Origin: an uncultured Phycisphaerae bacterium | Lineage (GTDB): Bacteria; Planctomycetota; Phycisphaerae; Sedimentisphaerales; Anaerohalosphaeraceae | Reading direction: 5' to 3' | Length of the DNA stretch: 64,000 bases | NCBI GenBank assembly: GCA_937949545.1 | Contig: CALEDR010000017.1 | Location: 55,348-119,347, forward strand | Shown here: in pieces, positions 52,397 to 61,097 of the stretch | How positions within the stretch are numbered: the stretch's first letter is position 1 | Layout: every line of letters begins with the position of its first letter | The notes under the pieces: model-generated | Databases searched by the model: none | Seen by the model: only the letters and a program-made list of their open reading frames with translations | What the model was told of the DNA's origin: nothing | Position numbers and translations under genes: made by a program

Positions 52397-53377
52397 TCAC
52401 AAAACTAAAGACGCCAGTGTAAAATAAATCAGAACAGTAAAGATATCCGCCAGCGCCAGTGTAATCGGGCCGGCGGCGACTTTGGGGTCCAGTTTCAGGG
52501 CATGCAGGAGAGTCGGAATGCTCAAACCGAGAAAACAAGCCGTACAAAGCGACAAAAGGACGCTGGTGCCGATGACCAAAGCCGGCAGTCCGGTGCCGCG
52601 CCAAAGCCAGACAACCATCCCCACGGCCAGGCCGCAGGCCGCCCCGAGCAAAAGAGATGTGCCTGCTTCGCGAAGAAGAGAGGACAGATACCAGCGAAGG
52701 GTCGGACTCATCGAACGCAGGGCCTGGATGGTCACCGTCATCGACTGCATGCTCACACTCTCACCCAGCCCCAGCACAAGGGTCAAAAAGAAGGCCAGCA
52801 CCAGCGTTTTGGCGAGCGTCCATTCATACGCACCAACCAGCAGCGCACAGACGGTTCCGCTGGCGATGGTGGCCGTCAGCCAGGGAAAGCGAAATCGAAA
52901 GGCCCGAAAAGGGGAGGCATCCCGCACCTGAGTAACCCGAAAACCGATAATCTCAAAGACTTCGGCAATTCGTTCCCGTTCGGCAACGCTTAAAATCTCA
53001 TCCGTAAACATGCCGACATCCACCACGCCGACAATCTGCTGCCTGTCGTTAACTACCGGAAGGGCCAGAAACCGATGAATTGCAAACAGCTCACAGGCAT
53101 CAAAGACTGTCGCCGTATGCGGAATCGTAATGACTTCACGAATCATAATCTCGGACAATTGCTGCTCTAGAGGCGCCGTCAGAAGCCGCCGGGTCGGAAT
53201 CACACCGACCAGACGTCGGTCTGCATCCACCACATAAAAATACATAATTCGGTCGCCCAACTCCCGGCGGCGAATATCCTCCAGCGCCTGTCGAACGGTC
53301 CATTCCTCGTGCAGTTCGGTAATGTCCCGACCGGCAATCGTCATTACAGAATGATAAATCGGGTCTTTGGGTTCCAT
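52397..53377 (-). CDS. mgtE: MgtE-type magnesium transporter lacking the N-terminal MgtE_N domain
   Basis: A 326-residue magnesium channel/transporter. A CBS-domain pair (about 1-130; MYFYVVDADRRLVGVIPTRR and FLALPVVNDRQQIVGVVDVG) is followed by the five-helix MgtE pore domain (RFPWLTATIASG; GLGESVSMQSM). The N-terminal superhelical gating domain of normal MgtE (about 450 residues) is absent, so the magnesium sensor would be reduced to the CBS pair. It heads the mgtE-pdxB-folP set. Confidence 0.87.
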   Translation of the reverse strand: MEPKDPIYHSVMTIAGRDITELHEEWTVRQALEDIRRRELGDRIMYFYVVDADRRLVGVIPTRRLLTAPLEQQLSEIMIREVITIPHTATVFDACELFAIHRFLALPVVNDRQQIVGVVDVGMFTDEILSVAERERIAEVFEIIGFRVTQVRDASPFRAFRFRFPWLTATIASGTVCALLVGAYEWTLAKTLVLAFFLTLVLGLGESVSMQSMTVTIQALRSMSPTLRWYLSSLLREAGTSLLLGAACGLAVGMVVWLWRGTGLPALVIGTSVLLSLCTACFLGLSIPTLLHALKLDPKVAAGPITLALADIFTVLIYFTLASLVL

Positions 53378-53559
53378 TCCTGTCGCTCTGCTGAACCGTC
53401 GTTTCCCAAAAGCACCAGTGTAAAAGGCCGGACAGCAGAGGGCAAGGACAAATTCCGCATCAGAATCCGCTGTCGGACTTCCGCTGTTTTTGATTGCGAT
53501 TCGGCCTGTACCTGTTTATCCTGTGCAGTTTTGAAGTCAATCAAAACGGACAATCTCAA

Positions 53560-54966
53560 ATGGCGGACAATGAATCCTTATCACTCAAAGAGCCCGTGGA
53601 GCGTCTGAATCTGCGGCTGCGGGATTTGAACCGGACGCTGGCGGCACTGGCGGCACCGGCTGTCTTTGAGAACCTGCTGTTCTCGCTGGTGTTTTTTGTG
53701 GATACGCTGATTGTCGGGTGGCTCCGAAACGAAGATTATCTAGCCGCATCGGCTCTGGCGGGGCTGGCTATGTTTTTTATAAACGCCCCCTATATTGCCC
53801 TGGCGATTGCAACGGCATCGATAGTCTCGCGTTCCTGGGGCGAGGGCGATCGGCAGACGGCCTGCCGCTATGCCGCCCTGTCCCTGTCCATTTCGTTTGC
53901 AACGGCGGCGGGGATTGCCGCCGTCGGCTATTGGTTTTCAGAACCAATCATTCACCTGCTGGGGGCCTCAGAGGCGGTCCTGCCCGCCGGAAGCCGCTAC
54001 CTGAAGATTCTGATGCTGTCCTGCGTGTTCGGACTGCCGCTGTTTACGAGCAACAGCATCCACCGCAGCAAGGGGGATGTGATGCGGGCCATGTGGATTT
54101 CAGTCCTGATGAATGTCGTGAATCTGGTTTCCAGCGTGGTTTTGGCGTTCGGCCTAGGAGTGCCGAAAATGGGCTTTTACGGGGTGGCCTGGGGAACGGT
54201 GCTGGCACGAACAGTCGGGACGGCGGTCTCTTTGGGAACCCTGTTTTCCCGCCGCAGCATCAGTTTGGGCTGGGACCATTTTCTCAAACCGACCCGGGGC
54301 ATGCTGCATCGGCTGTGGTATCTGGCGGCTCCGGCCCTGGCGGAACGCCTGTCCAATACTTTTATCTATGTGCTGTTTATGCGGCTGGTGGCGATGCTGG
54401 GAACAACCGCTTTGGCTTCGCATCAACTGGCCGTCCAGATGGAATCATTCGCGTATATGCCGGTTTGGGGGCTGGCGGTGGCGGCGACAACCCTGGTCGG
54501 GCAGGCCGTCGGGGCGCAGCTGGAGCATATTGCAGAATTCGCCGTCCGGCGGATGCTGGCGGTCTCCGCGGTCTTTATGGGGATATTAAGCATCGTCTTT
54601 GCCCTGTGGGGCCCGCAGCTGGTACGAATATTCGGGGCTACACCGGACGTGCTGGCCGGCGCAGGAACGGCACTGCGGATAGCCGGGCTGGAGCTTCCGT
54701 TTATGGCGTTTACCTTCATTTTTATCGGAGCCCTGCGCGGAGCCGGGGATACCAAGTCGGCCTTGTATGTCGGGTTGGTCAGCACCGTGATTTTCCGTCT
54801 GGGAGGAACCTGGCTGCTGGCCTTTTTCCTCGGCTGGGGACTGGCAGGTGTCTGGACGGCAACAGCCGCCGACTGGGCCGTCCGGGCGGCCGCCCTATTC
54901 TTCTTTTTCCGAACGGGTGTATGGAAAAAACTGCACCAGATCGAGAAGGCACGGTTCAGGGAATAA
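53560..54966 (+). CDS. MATE-family multidrug/metabolite exporter
   Basis: A 468-residue 12-helix antiporter of the multidrug and toxic compound extrusion family, with NorM-like halves (PAVFENLLFSLVFFVDTLIV; second half PALAERLSNTFIYVLFMRLV; ASHQLAVQMESFAYMP). The start at 53560 (MADNESL) is preferred because the upstream extension to 53494 is not conserved-looking; the ribosome site is weak (CGGA). Substrate unknown. Divergent from mgtE, convergent with GT4. Confidence 0.88.
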   Translation: MADNESLSLKEPVERLNLRLRDLNRTLAALAAPAVFENLLFSLVFFVDTLIVGWLRNEDYLAASALAGLAMFFINAPYIALAIATASIVSRSWGEGDRQTACRYAALSLSISFATAAGIAAVGYWFSEPIIHLLGASEAVLPAGSRYLKILMLSCVFGLPLFTSNSIHRSKGDVMRAMWISVLMNVVNLVSSVVLAFGLGVPKMGFYGVAWGTVLARTVGTAVSLGTLFSRRSISLGWDHFLKPTRGMLHRLWYLAAPALAERLSNTFIYVLFMRLVAMLGTTALASHQLAVQMESFAYMPVWGLAVAATTLVGQAVGAQLEHIAEFAVRRMLAVSAVFMGILSIVFALWGPQLVRIFGATPDVLAGAGTALRIAGLELPFMAFTFIFIGALRGAGDTKSALYVGLVSTVIFRLGGTWLLAFFLGWGLAGVWTATAADWAVRAAALFFFFRTGVWKKLHQIEKARFRE

Positions 54967-54985
54967 AAAACACCCGTCAGACTGT

Positions 54986-56185
54986 TCAGCTTTTCTGCGA
55001 TAATTCGCTGAACAGTCTCTGATAGACGGACTCGATGGTATTGACCATCGTTTCGGGAGTGAATTTCCCGAGAACGGAGCAACGGGCGTTCTGACCCAGC
55101 TGGAAACGCAGAGCGGGGTTGTCAATCAGCTGTCGGCAGGCATAAATAAGCTGCGGAACATTTTCGGGTTCGATGAGAAAACCGGTGGAGGGATTGACCA
55201 CCTCGCGGGCTCCGTCAACGTCGAAACTGACGACGGGTTTTCCGCAGAGCATCGCCTGGGGCAGGACACGGGCCAGCCCTTCGCGGAGAGAGCAGTGCAC
55301 GAGAAAATCGGAGGCGTGTATGGCCAGCGGAATCCGGGAGGGAGGCAGAAGACCGGTAAAGCGAAACCGTCCTTCCAGGCCGGCACGTCGTATTTCCTCT
55401 TTCCGCTGTTCGGTCAAGATGCCGTCGCCGACGAAAAGCCAATAGACATTAGGGCAAGCCCGAGCCAGGGTCTGGGCGGAACGAATGACATACTCGTGTC
55501 CCTTGAGGTGGAAGAGACGGGCAATTTTGACAATAACGATCGCCTCAGCAGGCAGATTGTGCTCACGGCGAAAGGCCGTTATGGCCTCCGTGGAAGGCGG
55601 ATTGAGAAACTGCTCTTCTTCGATGGCCGAATAGGCGGTCGTCCAGGGTTTGTCCGGACCGATGCCGGCGGCTTTGGCCTGGGCCGTCATCGCATCCGCC
55701 ACGGTCAGAAAGGCATCGGTTCGGCGGGCGGCGGCCTGCTCAACGGCTATATAAAAGCGATTCAGAAGACGGCTTTGATACGGATGAAACGCAAGCCCGT
55801 GAATGGTATGAACCACGAAGGGCCGAGCGGGGTTTGCGCCGGCAAGTCTGCCCTTTAAGGCCCAGCCGGCCCAGCGTCCCAGAATGCCCGCCTTGGCGGA
55901 GTGGGTATGGACAATATCCGGATTCAGGCGATGCAGAATCCGTTTGAGCTTCCAATAGGCGGATACATCCTTCACCGGAGAGATTTCTCGACAAAGTTCA
56001 TCCAGGAGAATGATTTCGTATCCATCTTTGCGGACTTCTTCAAAGAGAGCCCCTTCCGAGCCGACGGCCGGGCCTGTAATCAGCACGACCTCGTGTCCTC
56101 GCCGGGCCAGAAGACGGCAGGTAATCAGGGTGTTCTCCTGGGCCCCGCCAACAATCAAACGTGTGATAACGTGGACAATCTTCAT
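54986..56185 (-). CDS. GT4-family glycosyltransferase
   Basis: A 399-residue retaining GT-B transferase. N-terminal HVITRLIVGGAQENTL, acceptor-site VHTHSAKAGILGR, donor-domain IARLFHLKGHEYVIRSA and the E-x7-E region CSLREGLARVLPQAMLCGKP. Similar enzymes build exopolysaccharide or glycolipids; the substrate is unknown. It starts 1 base after the truA stop, so the two are cotranscribed. Confidence 0.9.
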   Translation of the reverse strand: MKIVHVITRLIVGGAQENTLITCRLLARRGHEVVLITGPAVGSEGALFEEVRKDGYEIILLDELCREISPVKDVSAYWKLKRILHRLNPDIVHTHSAKAGILGRWAGWALKGRLAGANPARPFVVHTIHGLAFHPYQSRLLNRFYIAVEQAAARRTDAFLTVADAMTAQAKAAGIGPDKPWTTAYSAIEEEQFLNPPSTEAITAFRREHNLPAEAIVIVKIARLFHLKGHEYVIRSAQTLARACPNVYWLFVGDGILTEQRKEEIRRAGLEGRFRFTGLLPPSRIPLAIHASDFLVHCSLREGLARVLPQAMLCGKPVVSFDVDGAREVVNPSTGFLIEPENVPQLIYACRQLIDNPALRFQLGQNARCSVLGKFTPETMVNTIESVYQRLFSELSQKS

Positions 56186-56186
56186 C

Positions 56187-56930
56187 TCAGTAGCAAATCT
56201 CCATCAGACAAAGTCCGCCGGGTGGAGCGATGGGGCCCGCAGCCGCACGGTCTTTGGCCTCCAGAATCCGGTCCATATATTCCGGCCGCCAGCGTCCGCG
56301 CCCGATTTCGACGAGGGTGCCGACAATGTTGCGAACCATATTATACAGAAAGCCGTCCGCGGCGATATCCAGCGTAATCCAGGGCGGGTCGCTCTGAACC
56401 CGGCAAAGCGTAACGGTTCGGACAGAGGACAGCCGCTGGTCGCCCGCAGAGGCAAATGATTTAAAATCGCGGGTGCCCAAAAGCCGAGCGGCGGCCCGCT
56501 GCATTGCCTCAATATCCAGCGGATAGGGATAATGCCAGCAGCGGTGAATCTCGAGCACCGGACGAACGGGACCGTTGTGGATGGTATAGCGGTACTGTTT
56601 GCTTCGCGTATCGGAGACGGCATCAAAGGACTCCGGCACCTCTTCCACAGCCGCTACGGCGATGTCTTCGGGCAAAATCCGATTCAGGGCCTTTTGAAGA
56701 TTGGCGGTCGGGACGGGACAGTCCGCCAGAACCGCATGAGCAACCTGACCGAGTGCATGAACGCCGGCATCCGTACGCGAGGAGCCGACAACTTCAACCT
56801 TTTGACCGCAGAGTTTTTCGAAGGCCTCCTCGATGGTACCCTGAATGGTAGGCAGCCCCGGCTGGACCGCCCAGCCGTGAAAGCGGCCTCCATTGTACTG
56901 AATGGTCAGTTTAATCTTTCTTCTTTCCAT
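56187..56930 (-). CDS. truA: tRNA pseudouridine(38-40) synthase TruA
   Basis: A 247-residue pseudouridine synthase for the anticodon stem-loop. Catalytic Asp lies in GSSRTDAGVHALGQVAH; IQYNGGRFHGWAVQPG near the start and FLYNMVRNIVGTLVEIGRG are family blocks. The start ATG at 56930 is preferred over the GTG at 56933. A terminator for the upstream asd gene ends right at this start, so truA translation begins from RNA that must pass it or from an internal promoter. Confidence 0.94.
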   Translation of the reverse strand: MERRKIKLTIQYNGGRFHGWAVQPGLPTIQGTIEEAFEKLCGQKVEVVGSSRTDAGVHALGQVAHAVLADCPVPTANLQKALNRILPEDIAVAAVEEVPESFDAVSDTRSKQYRYTIHNGPVRPVLEIHRCWHYPYPLDIEAMQRAAARLLGTRDFKSFASAGDQRLSSVRTVTLCRVQSDPPWITLDIAADGFLYNMVRNIVGTLVEIGRGRWRPEYMDRILEAKDRAAAGPIAPPGGLCLMEICY

Positions 56931-56933
56931 CAC

Positions 56934-56962
56934 ACAAAAAAAGGCCGGATAAAAACCGGCCT
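56934..56962 (-). terminator. intrinsic terminator of asd
   Basis: Minus strand: AGGCCGG pairs with CCGGCCT around a TTTTTAT loop (56942-56962), followed by T7 ending at 56934. Well-formed; lies 26 bases past the asd stop and only 4 bases before the truA start. Confidence 0.85.
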
Positions 56963-56988
56963 ATAGAGTACCCAAAAAGTGCCTGCTG

Positions 56989-57990
56989 TTAAAGCAGTTT
57001 CTCGGCGATTTGGACAGCGTTGAGGGCTGCACCCTTGCGGATTTGGTCGCCGGAAACCCACAGGTTGATGCCGCGGTTGTCCGGGATAGATTCATCCTGG
57101 CGAATCCGTCCGACGAACACATCATCCTTGCCAGTTGCGTCCAGCGGCATCGGGAAACGATTGTTAGCCCGGTCATCGATGATTTTCACACCCGGAGCCG
57201 TGCTCAAAAGCTGGCGGACTTCCTCAGGCGTAATCGGATGGGTAAATTCCAGATTGATGCTCTCGCTGTGAGCCCGCAGAACCGGAACACGCACACAGGT
57301 GCCTGTGATGGCAATATCCGGACAATGAAAGATTTTGCGGGTCTCGTTAACCAGCTTCATTTCTTCTTCATTGTAGCCGTTGGGACCGATTTTTGAGTCA
57401 TGGCAATATACATTGAAGGCCAGCTGATATTTGAGATTCTTGATGGTGACGGGTTTTCCGTCAAGAACCTCGCGGGCCTGCTGGAGCAGTTCGAGCATAG
57501 CAGACTGGCCCGCCCCGCTGGCGGCCTGATAACTGCTGACCACCATGCGTTTGACCGGGTTGGCCTTATGCAGCGGCCAGACTACCACGATGGCGATAAT
57601 CGTCGTGCAGTTTGGATTCGCAATAATGCCTTTGTGCTTGTAAATATCCTGCGGATTAATTTCCGGAACAACCAGCGGCACATCAGGCTCCATTCGGAAG
57701 GCCGAGGAGTTGTCCACCACGACGGCACCGGCCTTAACGGCAGAGGGGGCAAATTCCTTGCTGCGCGCCCCGCCGGCAGAAAACAGGGCAATATCCACCC
57801 CTTTGAAACTGTCGTGAGTCAGTTCCTCGACCGTATATTCTTTCCCTTTGAGGGTAACTTTTTTGTCGACAGAACGGCTGGAGGCAAGCATTTTGCACTG
57901 GTTAAAGGGAAAATTGCGTTCCTCGAGAATTCTGAGAAACTCCTGTCCGACAGCACCGGTTACGCCGGCGATTGCAATGTTTTTTGCCAT
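56989..57990 (-). CDS. asd: aspartate-semialdehyde dehydrogenase
   Basis: NADPH-dependent enzyme of the lysine/threonine/methionine and diaminopimelate pathway. The 333 residues start MAKNIAIAGVTGAVGQEFLR (nucleotide loop); catalytic Cys lies in NPNCTTI; SSYQAASGAGQSAM and RVPVLRAHSESI follow. The start at 57990 follows AGGAG by 9 bases; an in-frame extension to 58248 is not supported. Confidence 0.95.
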   Translation of the reverse strand: MAKNIAIAGVTGAVGQEFLRILEERNFPFNQCKMLASSRSVDKKVTLKGKEYTVEELTHDSFKGVDIALFSAGGARSKEFAPSAVKAGAVVVDNSSAFRMEPDVPLVVPEINPQDIYKHKGIIANPNCTTIIAIVVVWPLHKANPVKRMVVSSYQAASGAGQSAMLELLQQAREVLDGKPVTIKNLKYQLAFNVYCHDSKIGPNGYNEEEMKLVNETRKIFHCPDIAITGTCVRVPVLRAHSESINLEFTHPITPEEVRQLLSTAPGVKIIDDRANNRFPMPLDATGKDDVFVGRIRQDESIPDNRGINLWVSGDQIRKGAALNAVQIAEKLL

Positions 57991-58073
57991 TGTGTTTACT
58001 CCTGATTCGTTCTGGTTCTTTAAGCGAACCAATATATCGTTTACGTCTCCCAAAAGCAACAGATTGCAAAAAA

Positions 58074-58102
58074 AAGGCCTGCCGAAGGGTTCGACAGGCC
58101 TT
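58074..58102 (-). terminator. intrinsic terminator of the aminotransferase operon
   Basis: Minus strand: AAGGCCTGTCGAA pairs with TTCGGCAGGCCTT (one mismatch) around CCC, then a T8 run (58068-58075). It lies just after the stop of the class V aminotransferase and isolates that operon from asd. Confidence 0.88.
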
Positions 58103-58123
58103 GAAAATTGCGGCGAAATCCGC

Positions 58124-59212
58124 TTATTTGATTTCGTCCTCAATCCAGGCCAGCACCTGCTTGAGGTCCTGAAGGGTGATGTCGCCCATGTGGGCCACCC
58201 GGAAAGTTTCATTCTTGAGCTTTCCATAGCCGTTTCCAAAGAGGACATTATGCTTGGCCTGAACGTTCTTGATCACGGCTGGAATATCGATTCCCCGCGT
58301 ATTCTTGACGGTTGTAAGGGTATTGGAAGCATACTTCTCCTCACAGAAGAGGGCGAAGTGCTCTTTGGCCCAGGCGCGGGCATATTCGCCCATTTCTTTG
58401 TGACGTTTCCAGACATTTTCCATACCCTCGGCCAGGAGGCGCGTACACTGATAATGCAGAGCCATAATATGCGGAATCGACGGGGTTGTCGGTGTCTGGT
58501 CTTTTTCCGCAGACTTGGCAAAGGCCTGGAAATCGAAGTAATAACCCCGCTCGGGGACGGATTTGCTCTTTTCGAGAGCCCGTTTGCTGACGGCCGTTAC
58601 AGTAAATCCCGGCGGAATCGCAAAGGCCTTCTGGACAGAGGCAAAGACCACATCCCAGCCGAGCTGGTCAAAATGGATGGGCAGACCGACCATGCCGCTG
58701 ACGGCATCCACAAAGACCAGCACATCCGGATACTTCTTTTTCATCATCTCGCTGATTTCATACACCGGATTGGTCAGACCGGTGCTGGTTTCATTATAGA
58801 CCAGGGTAATGGCGGCATATTTCTTGGCCGAGAGGGCTTTGTCAATCAGTTCCGGGGTCGTGGCCTGTCCCCACTCGACCTTCAGCTCATCCACCATTCG
58901 TCCGCAGGAACGGGCGACATCGGCCCATTTATCGCTGAACGCCCCGCACATAGTGCACAGGATGGGCTCGTCCTTTTTGACACAGTTGCGGATGCTGGCC
59001 TCCCAGATGCCCGACGCCGAGGAGGTGCACAAAAAGACATGCTGCTCCGTAAAGAGGATTTTCTTGAGCATGTCCACGGTTTCCTTGTGGAGCTGGGAGT
59101 ATTCCTTGTTGCGGTGTCCCAGCGTCGGACGGGCCAGTTGCTGGAGGACTTCCGGCAGAACATGAACCGGGCCCGGGATAAAGAGTTTGGGGGGATTTTT
59201 CCAGTCTGTCAT
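58124..59212 (-). CDS. class V aminotransferase (serine-pyruvate/alanine-glyoxylate type)
   Basis: A 362-residue PLP enzyme. N-terminal PKLFIPGPVHVLPEVLQQLA and LGHRNKEY; CTSSASGIWEASIRN; PLP-lysine region VFASVQKAFAIPPGFT. Class V enzymes of this kind act on serine, alanine, phosphoserine or 2-aminoethylphosphonate; the neighbouring DUF1015 gene suggests the serine pathway in related anaerobes. The start at 59212 follows AGGAG and overlaps the DUF1015 stop (ATGA). Confidence 0.87.
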   Translation of the reverse strand: MTDWKNPPKLFIPGPVHVLPEVLQQLARPTLGHRNKEYSQLHKETVDMLKKILFTEQHVFLCTSSASGIWEASIRNCVKKDEPILCTMCGAFSDKWADVARSCGRMVDELKVEWGQATTPELIDKALSAKKYAAITLVYNETSTGLTNPVYEISEMMKKKYPDVLVFVDAVSGMVGLPIHFDQLGWDVVFASVQKAFAIPPGFTVTAVSKRALEKSKSVPERGYYFDFQAFAKSAEKDQTPTTPSIPHIMALHYQCTRLLAEGMENVWKRHKEMGEYARAWAKEHFALFCEEKYASNTLTTVKNTRGIDIPAVIKNVQAKHNVLFGNGYGKLKNETFRVAHMGDITLQDLKQVLAWIEDEIK

Positions 59213-60573
59213 CGCAAACACTCCTGTTTTAAAGACTGTTGAACCGTTTTTTGCGGAACGGCACCGACCGTATAAATTGTCAGGCCGCTGAACACTTTGG
59301 GATAGAAAAAGGTGGATTTTTGGGGCATTTTTTCGCCGGCTTCGGCCACGGCCCGGACATGGCTCATCGGTGTCGGATTCAGAAAGAAAACGGCCTGTGC
59401 CTGGCCGCGGTCGATGCGGCCAACGGATTGCTCAATCGCATCTCCCAAATCCTTGATGTAGTCGATATGGGCCTGCCGGGCCAGCTTCTCATCATTGATA
59501 TGAAGATGCCGCTCCAAAATAAGCCGATGGAGAATATTCACATCCAGCCGTCTGGAGGCCTCGCTCATCTGCGGCGCCACGCGTTCCATGGCCTGCGGAT
59601 TTGCCAGCGTGAGAACATAAAAGACACCGGAACCCGCATAAAAGCCAAAAGCAGACTTTTCCTGCATCTGAAGCGTTTTCATTCGTTCAAACATCTTGGA
59701 GCAGGCCTGCTTCTTCTGCGACTCCTCAGCCCAGCCAACACGTTCGATTTGAAAGTCGGCCTTAACCGCATCGAGCAGAGCCGCAGCAGAAAAATCGGAC
59801 AAGCCCCACAGCAGACGATGCGTCGGCTGGATGACAAGCCCTTCGTTGTGGGTGTTCACGAAGGTCATCATCTGCCATTGAGCGTTTGGATTCTGGGTCT
59901 CCATCCAGTAATTGAGAGCGGTTTCATAGCGATGATGTCCGTCCGCGATGATACCGGATTTGGATTTCATCATTTGAGCAAACTGGATGACGGCCTGTTC
60001 CTGCCGAATGATATACAGGCGATGGCGAACATTTTCTTTGTCCGTGAAATCAAGAACCGGCAATTTCTGAACTGCTTTCTGAATGACTTGCTCGGCTGTC
60101 CGGGTTGGGTCGTCATAAAGCATAAAAATTTGGCCGAATTGGGCGGCGGTGGCCCGCATCAGATTCAGCCGATCCGCCTTGGGCCCATCGAGGGTCTTTT
60201 CGTGAGGTCGAATGCCCTTCCCGAAGGGTTCCAGACGGCCTAATGCTATAATCCCGCTGCGCTGATAGCTTTTGCCTGCAATCGTAAAATCCTGAACATA
60301 TCCGTAAAGCGCCTCTTGTTCATCATAGACAAGGGCTTTTTGCTGAATGGCTTCCCGGAGATACTCCGCAGCTCGGGTATAGACATTGGACTGTTCATCA
60401 TCTTCCGGATATTTCAGACCTTTTGTCGCCCGTACAATATTGAAAGGATTAGCATGGTACAACTCTCGCTGGGCCTGTTCATCAATCACATCGTAGGGCG
60501 GCGCAATACAAGTACCTGGATCACCGACGACTTCGGGGTTAAAACGAAGAGCACAAAAAGGTTTTATGTCCAT
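59209..60573 (-). CDS. DUF1015 family protein
   Basis: A 454-residue protein of DUF1015, whose function is not established. Conserved parts: FCALRFNPEVVGDPGTCIAP and PYDVIDEQAQ at the start, the IIADGHHRYETALNYW motif in the middle, which resembles the GHHR-type box of ParB-like ATP-binding enzymes, and TPMSHVRAVAEAGEKMPQKS near the end. It is coupled to the aminotransferase downstream. A ParB-like phosphate-transfer role is an inference. AATAAT ends 10 bases before the ATG with no ribosome site. Confidence 0.87.
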   Translation of the reverse strand: MDIKPFCALRFNPEVVGDPGTCIAPPYDVIDEQAQRELYHANPFNIVRATKGLKYPEDDEQSNVYTRAAEYLREAIQQKALVYDEQEALYGYVQDFTIAGKSYQRSGIIALGRLEPFGKGIRPHEKTLDGPKADRLNLMRATAAQFGQIFMLYDDPTRTAEQVIQKAVQKLPVLDFTDKENVRHRLYIIRQEQAVIQFAQMMKSKSGIIADGHHRYETALNYWMETQNPNAQWQMMTFVNTHNEGLVIQPTHRLLWGLSDFSAAALLDAVKADFQIERVGWAEESQKKQACSKMFERMKTLQMQEKSAFGFYAGSGVFYVLTLANPQAMERVAPQMSEASRRLDVNILHRLILERHLHINDEKLARQAHIDYIKDLGDAIEQSVGRIDRGQAQAVFFLNPTPMSHVRAVAEAGEKMPQKSTFFYPKVFSGLTIYTVGAVPQKTVQQSLKQECLR

Positions 60574-60583
60574 ATTGGAAACT

Positions 60584-60589
60584 ATTATT
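60584..60589 (-). promoter_or_regulatory. possible -10 box of the DUF1015 gene, close to the start codon
   Basis: Minus strand AATAAT, 10 bases upstream of the ATG at 60573. No convincing -35 and no Shine-Dalgarno sequence. The same 10-base distance is seen at the DUF1638 and thiE starts. Confidence 0.35.
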
Positions 60590-60817
60590 AAAACTTATGT
60601 TCTTTTTGATTCTTTTGTTGCACTTTATAGAACAATAAAAGAAACATCTCTCACAACTGCTGGCGAATATAACAAAAAAATTAAAGAACGCAAAGAAAAT
60701 TATATGATTTTTTCGCCAAATTATACAAAGTTTCAGATTGTCTGCAAACGAACTCTCTTGCTGAATTCAAGCAGGTTTTTTAGGATAGACGTCTTCGAAC
60801 GGAAAGGACTTTTGTCA

Positions 60818-61087
60818 ATGACAAAAAGAGAATACACCCCACATCAGCAGAATATCATCTCCAATTACTATCAGCATTTGGACAACATCCTTTTGGGGCG
60901 AATTCAGGAACTGGTCAGTCAGATTTATTTGGCAGAAACCGAAGGGAAACGGCAGTCGCTTTGGAAGCGGGTCGAAAAGACCTTGGTCAAATTAAAAATT
61001 CCTGACCCGATCCGTCAGCATCTTCTGCAAAAGAAAGATGTGGAACTGCTGGCAAAAAATCTGGAGGAATGGATGCGGAGCCAATGA
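60818..61087 (+). CDS. small conserved-looking helical protein
   Basis: An 89-residue, highly charged, mostly helical protein (MTKREYTPHQQNIISNYYQH ... RIQELVSQIYLAETEGKRQS) with no recognised domain. The start at 60818 follows AAAGGA by 9 bases; the frame opens as far up as 60566 but that stretch is AT-rich non-coding-like sequence. Divergent from DUF1015 and convergent with the GH5 gene. Function unknown. Confidence 0.65.
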   Translation: MTKREYTPHQQNIISNYYQHLDNILLGRIQELVSQIYLAETEGKRQSLWKRVEKTLVKLKIPDPIRQHLLQKKDVELLAKNLEEWMRSQ

Positions 61088-61097
61088 AGGCCTGAGA

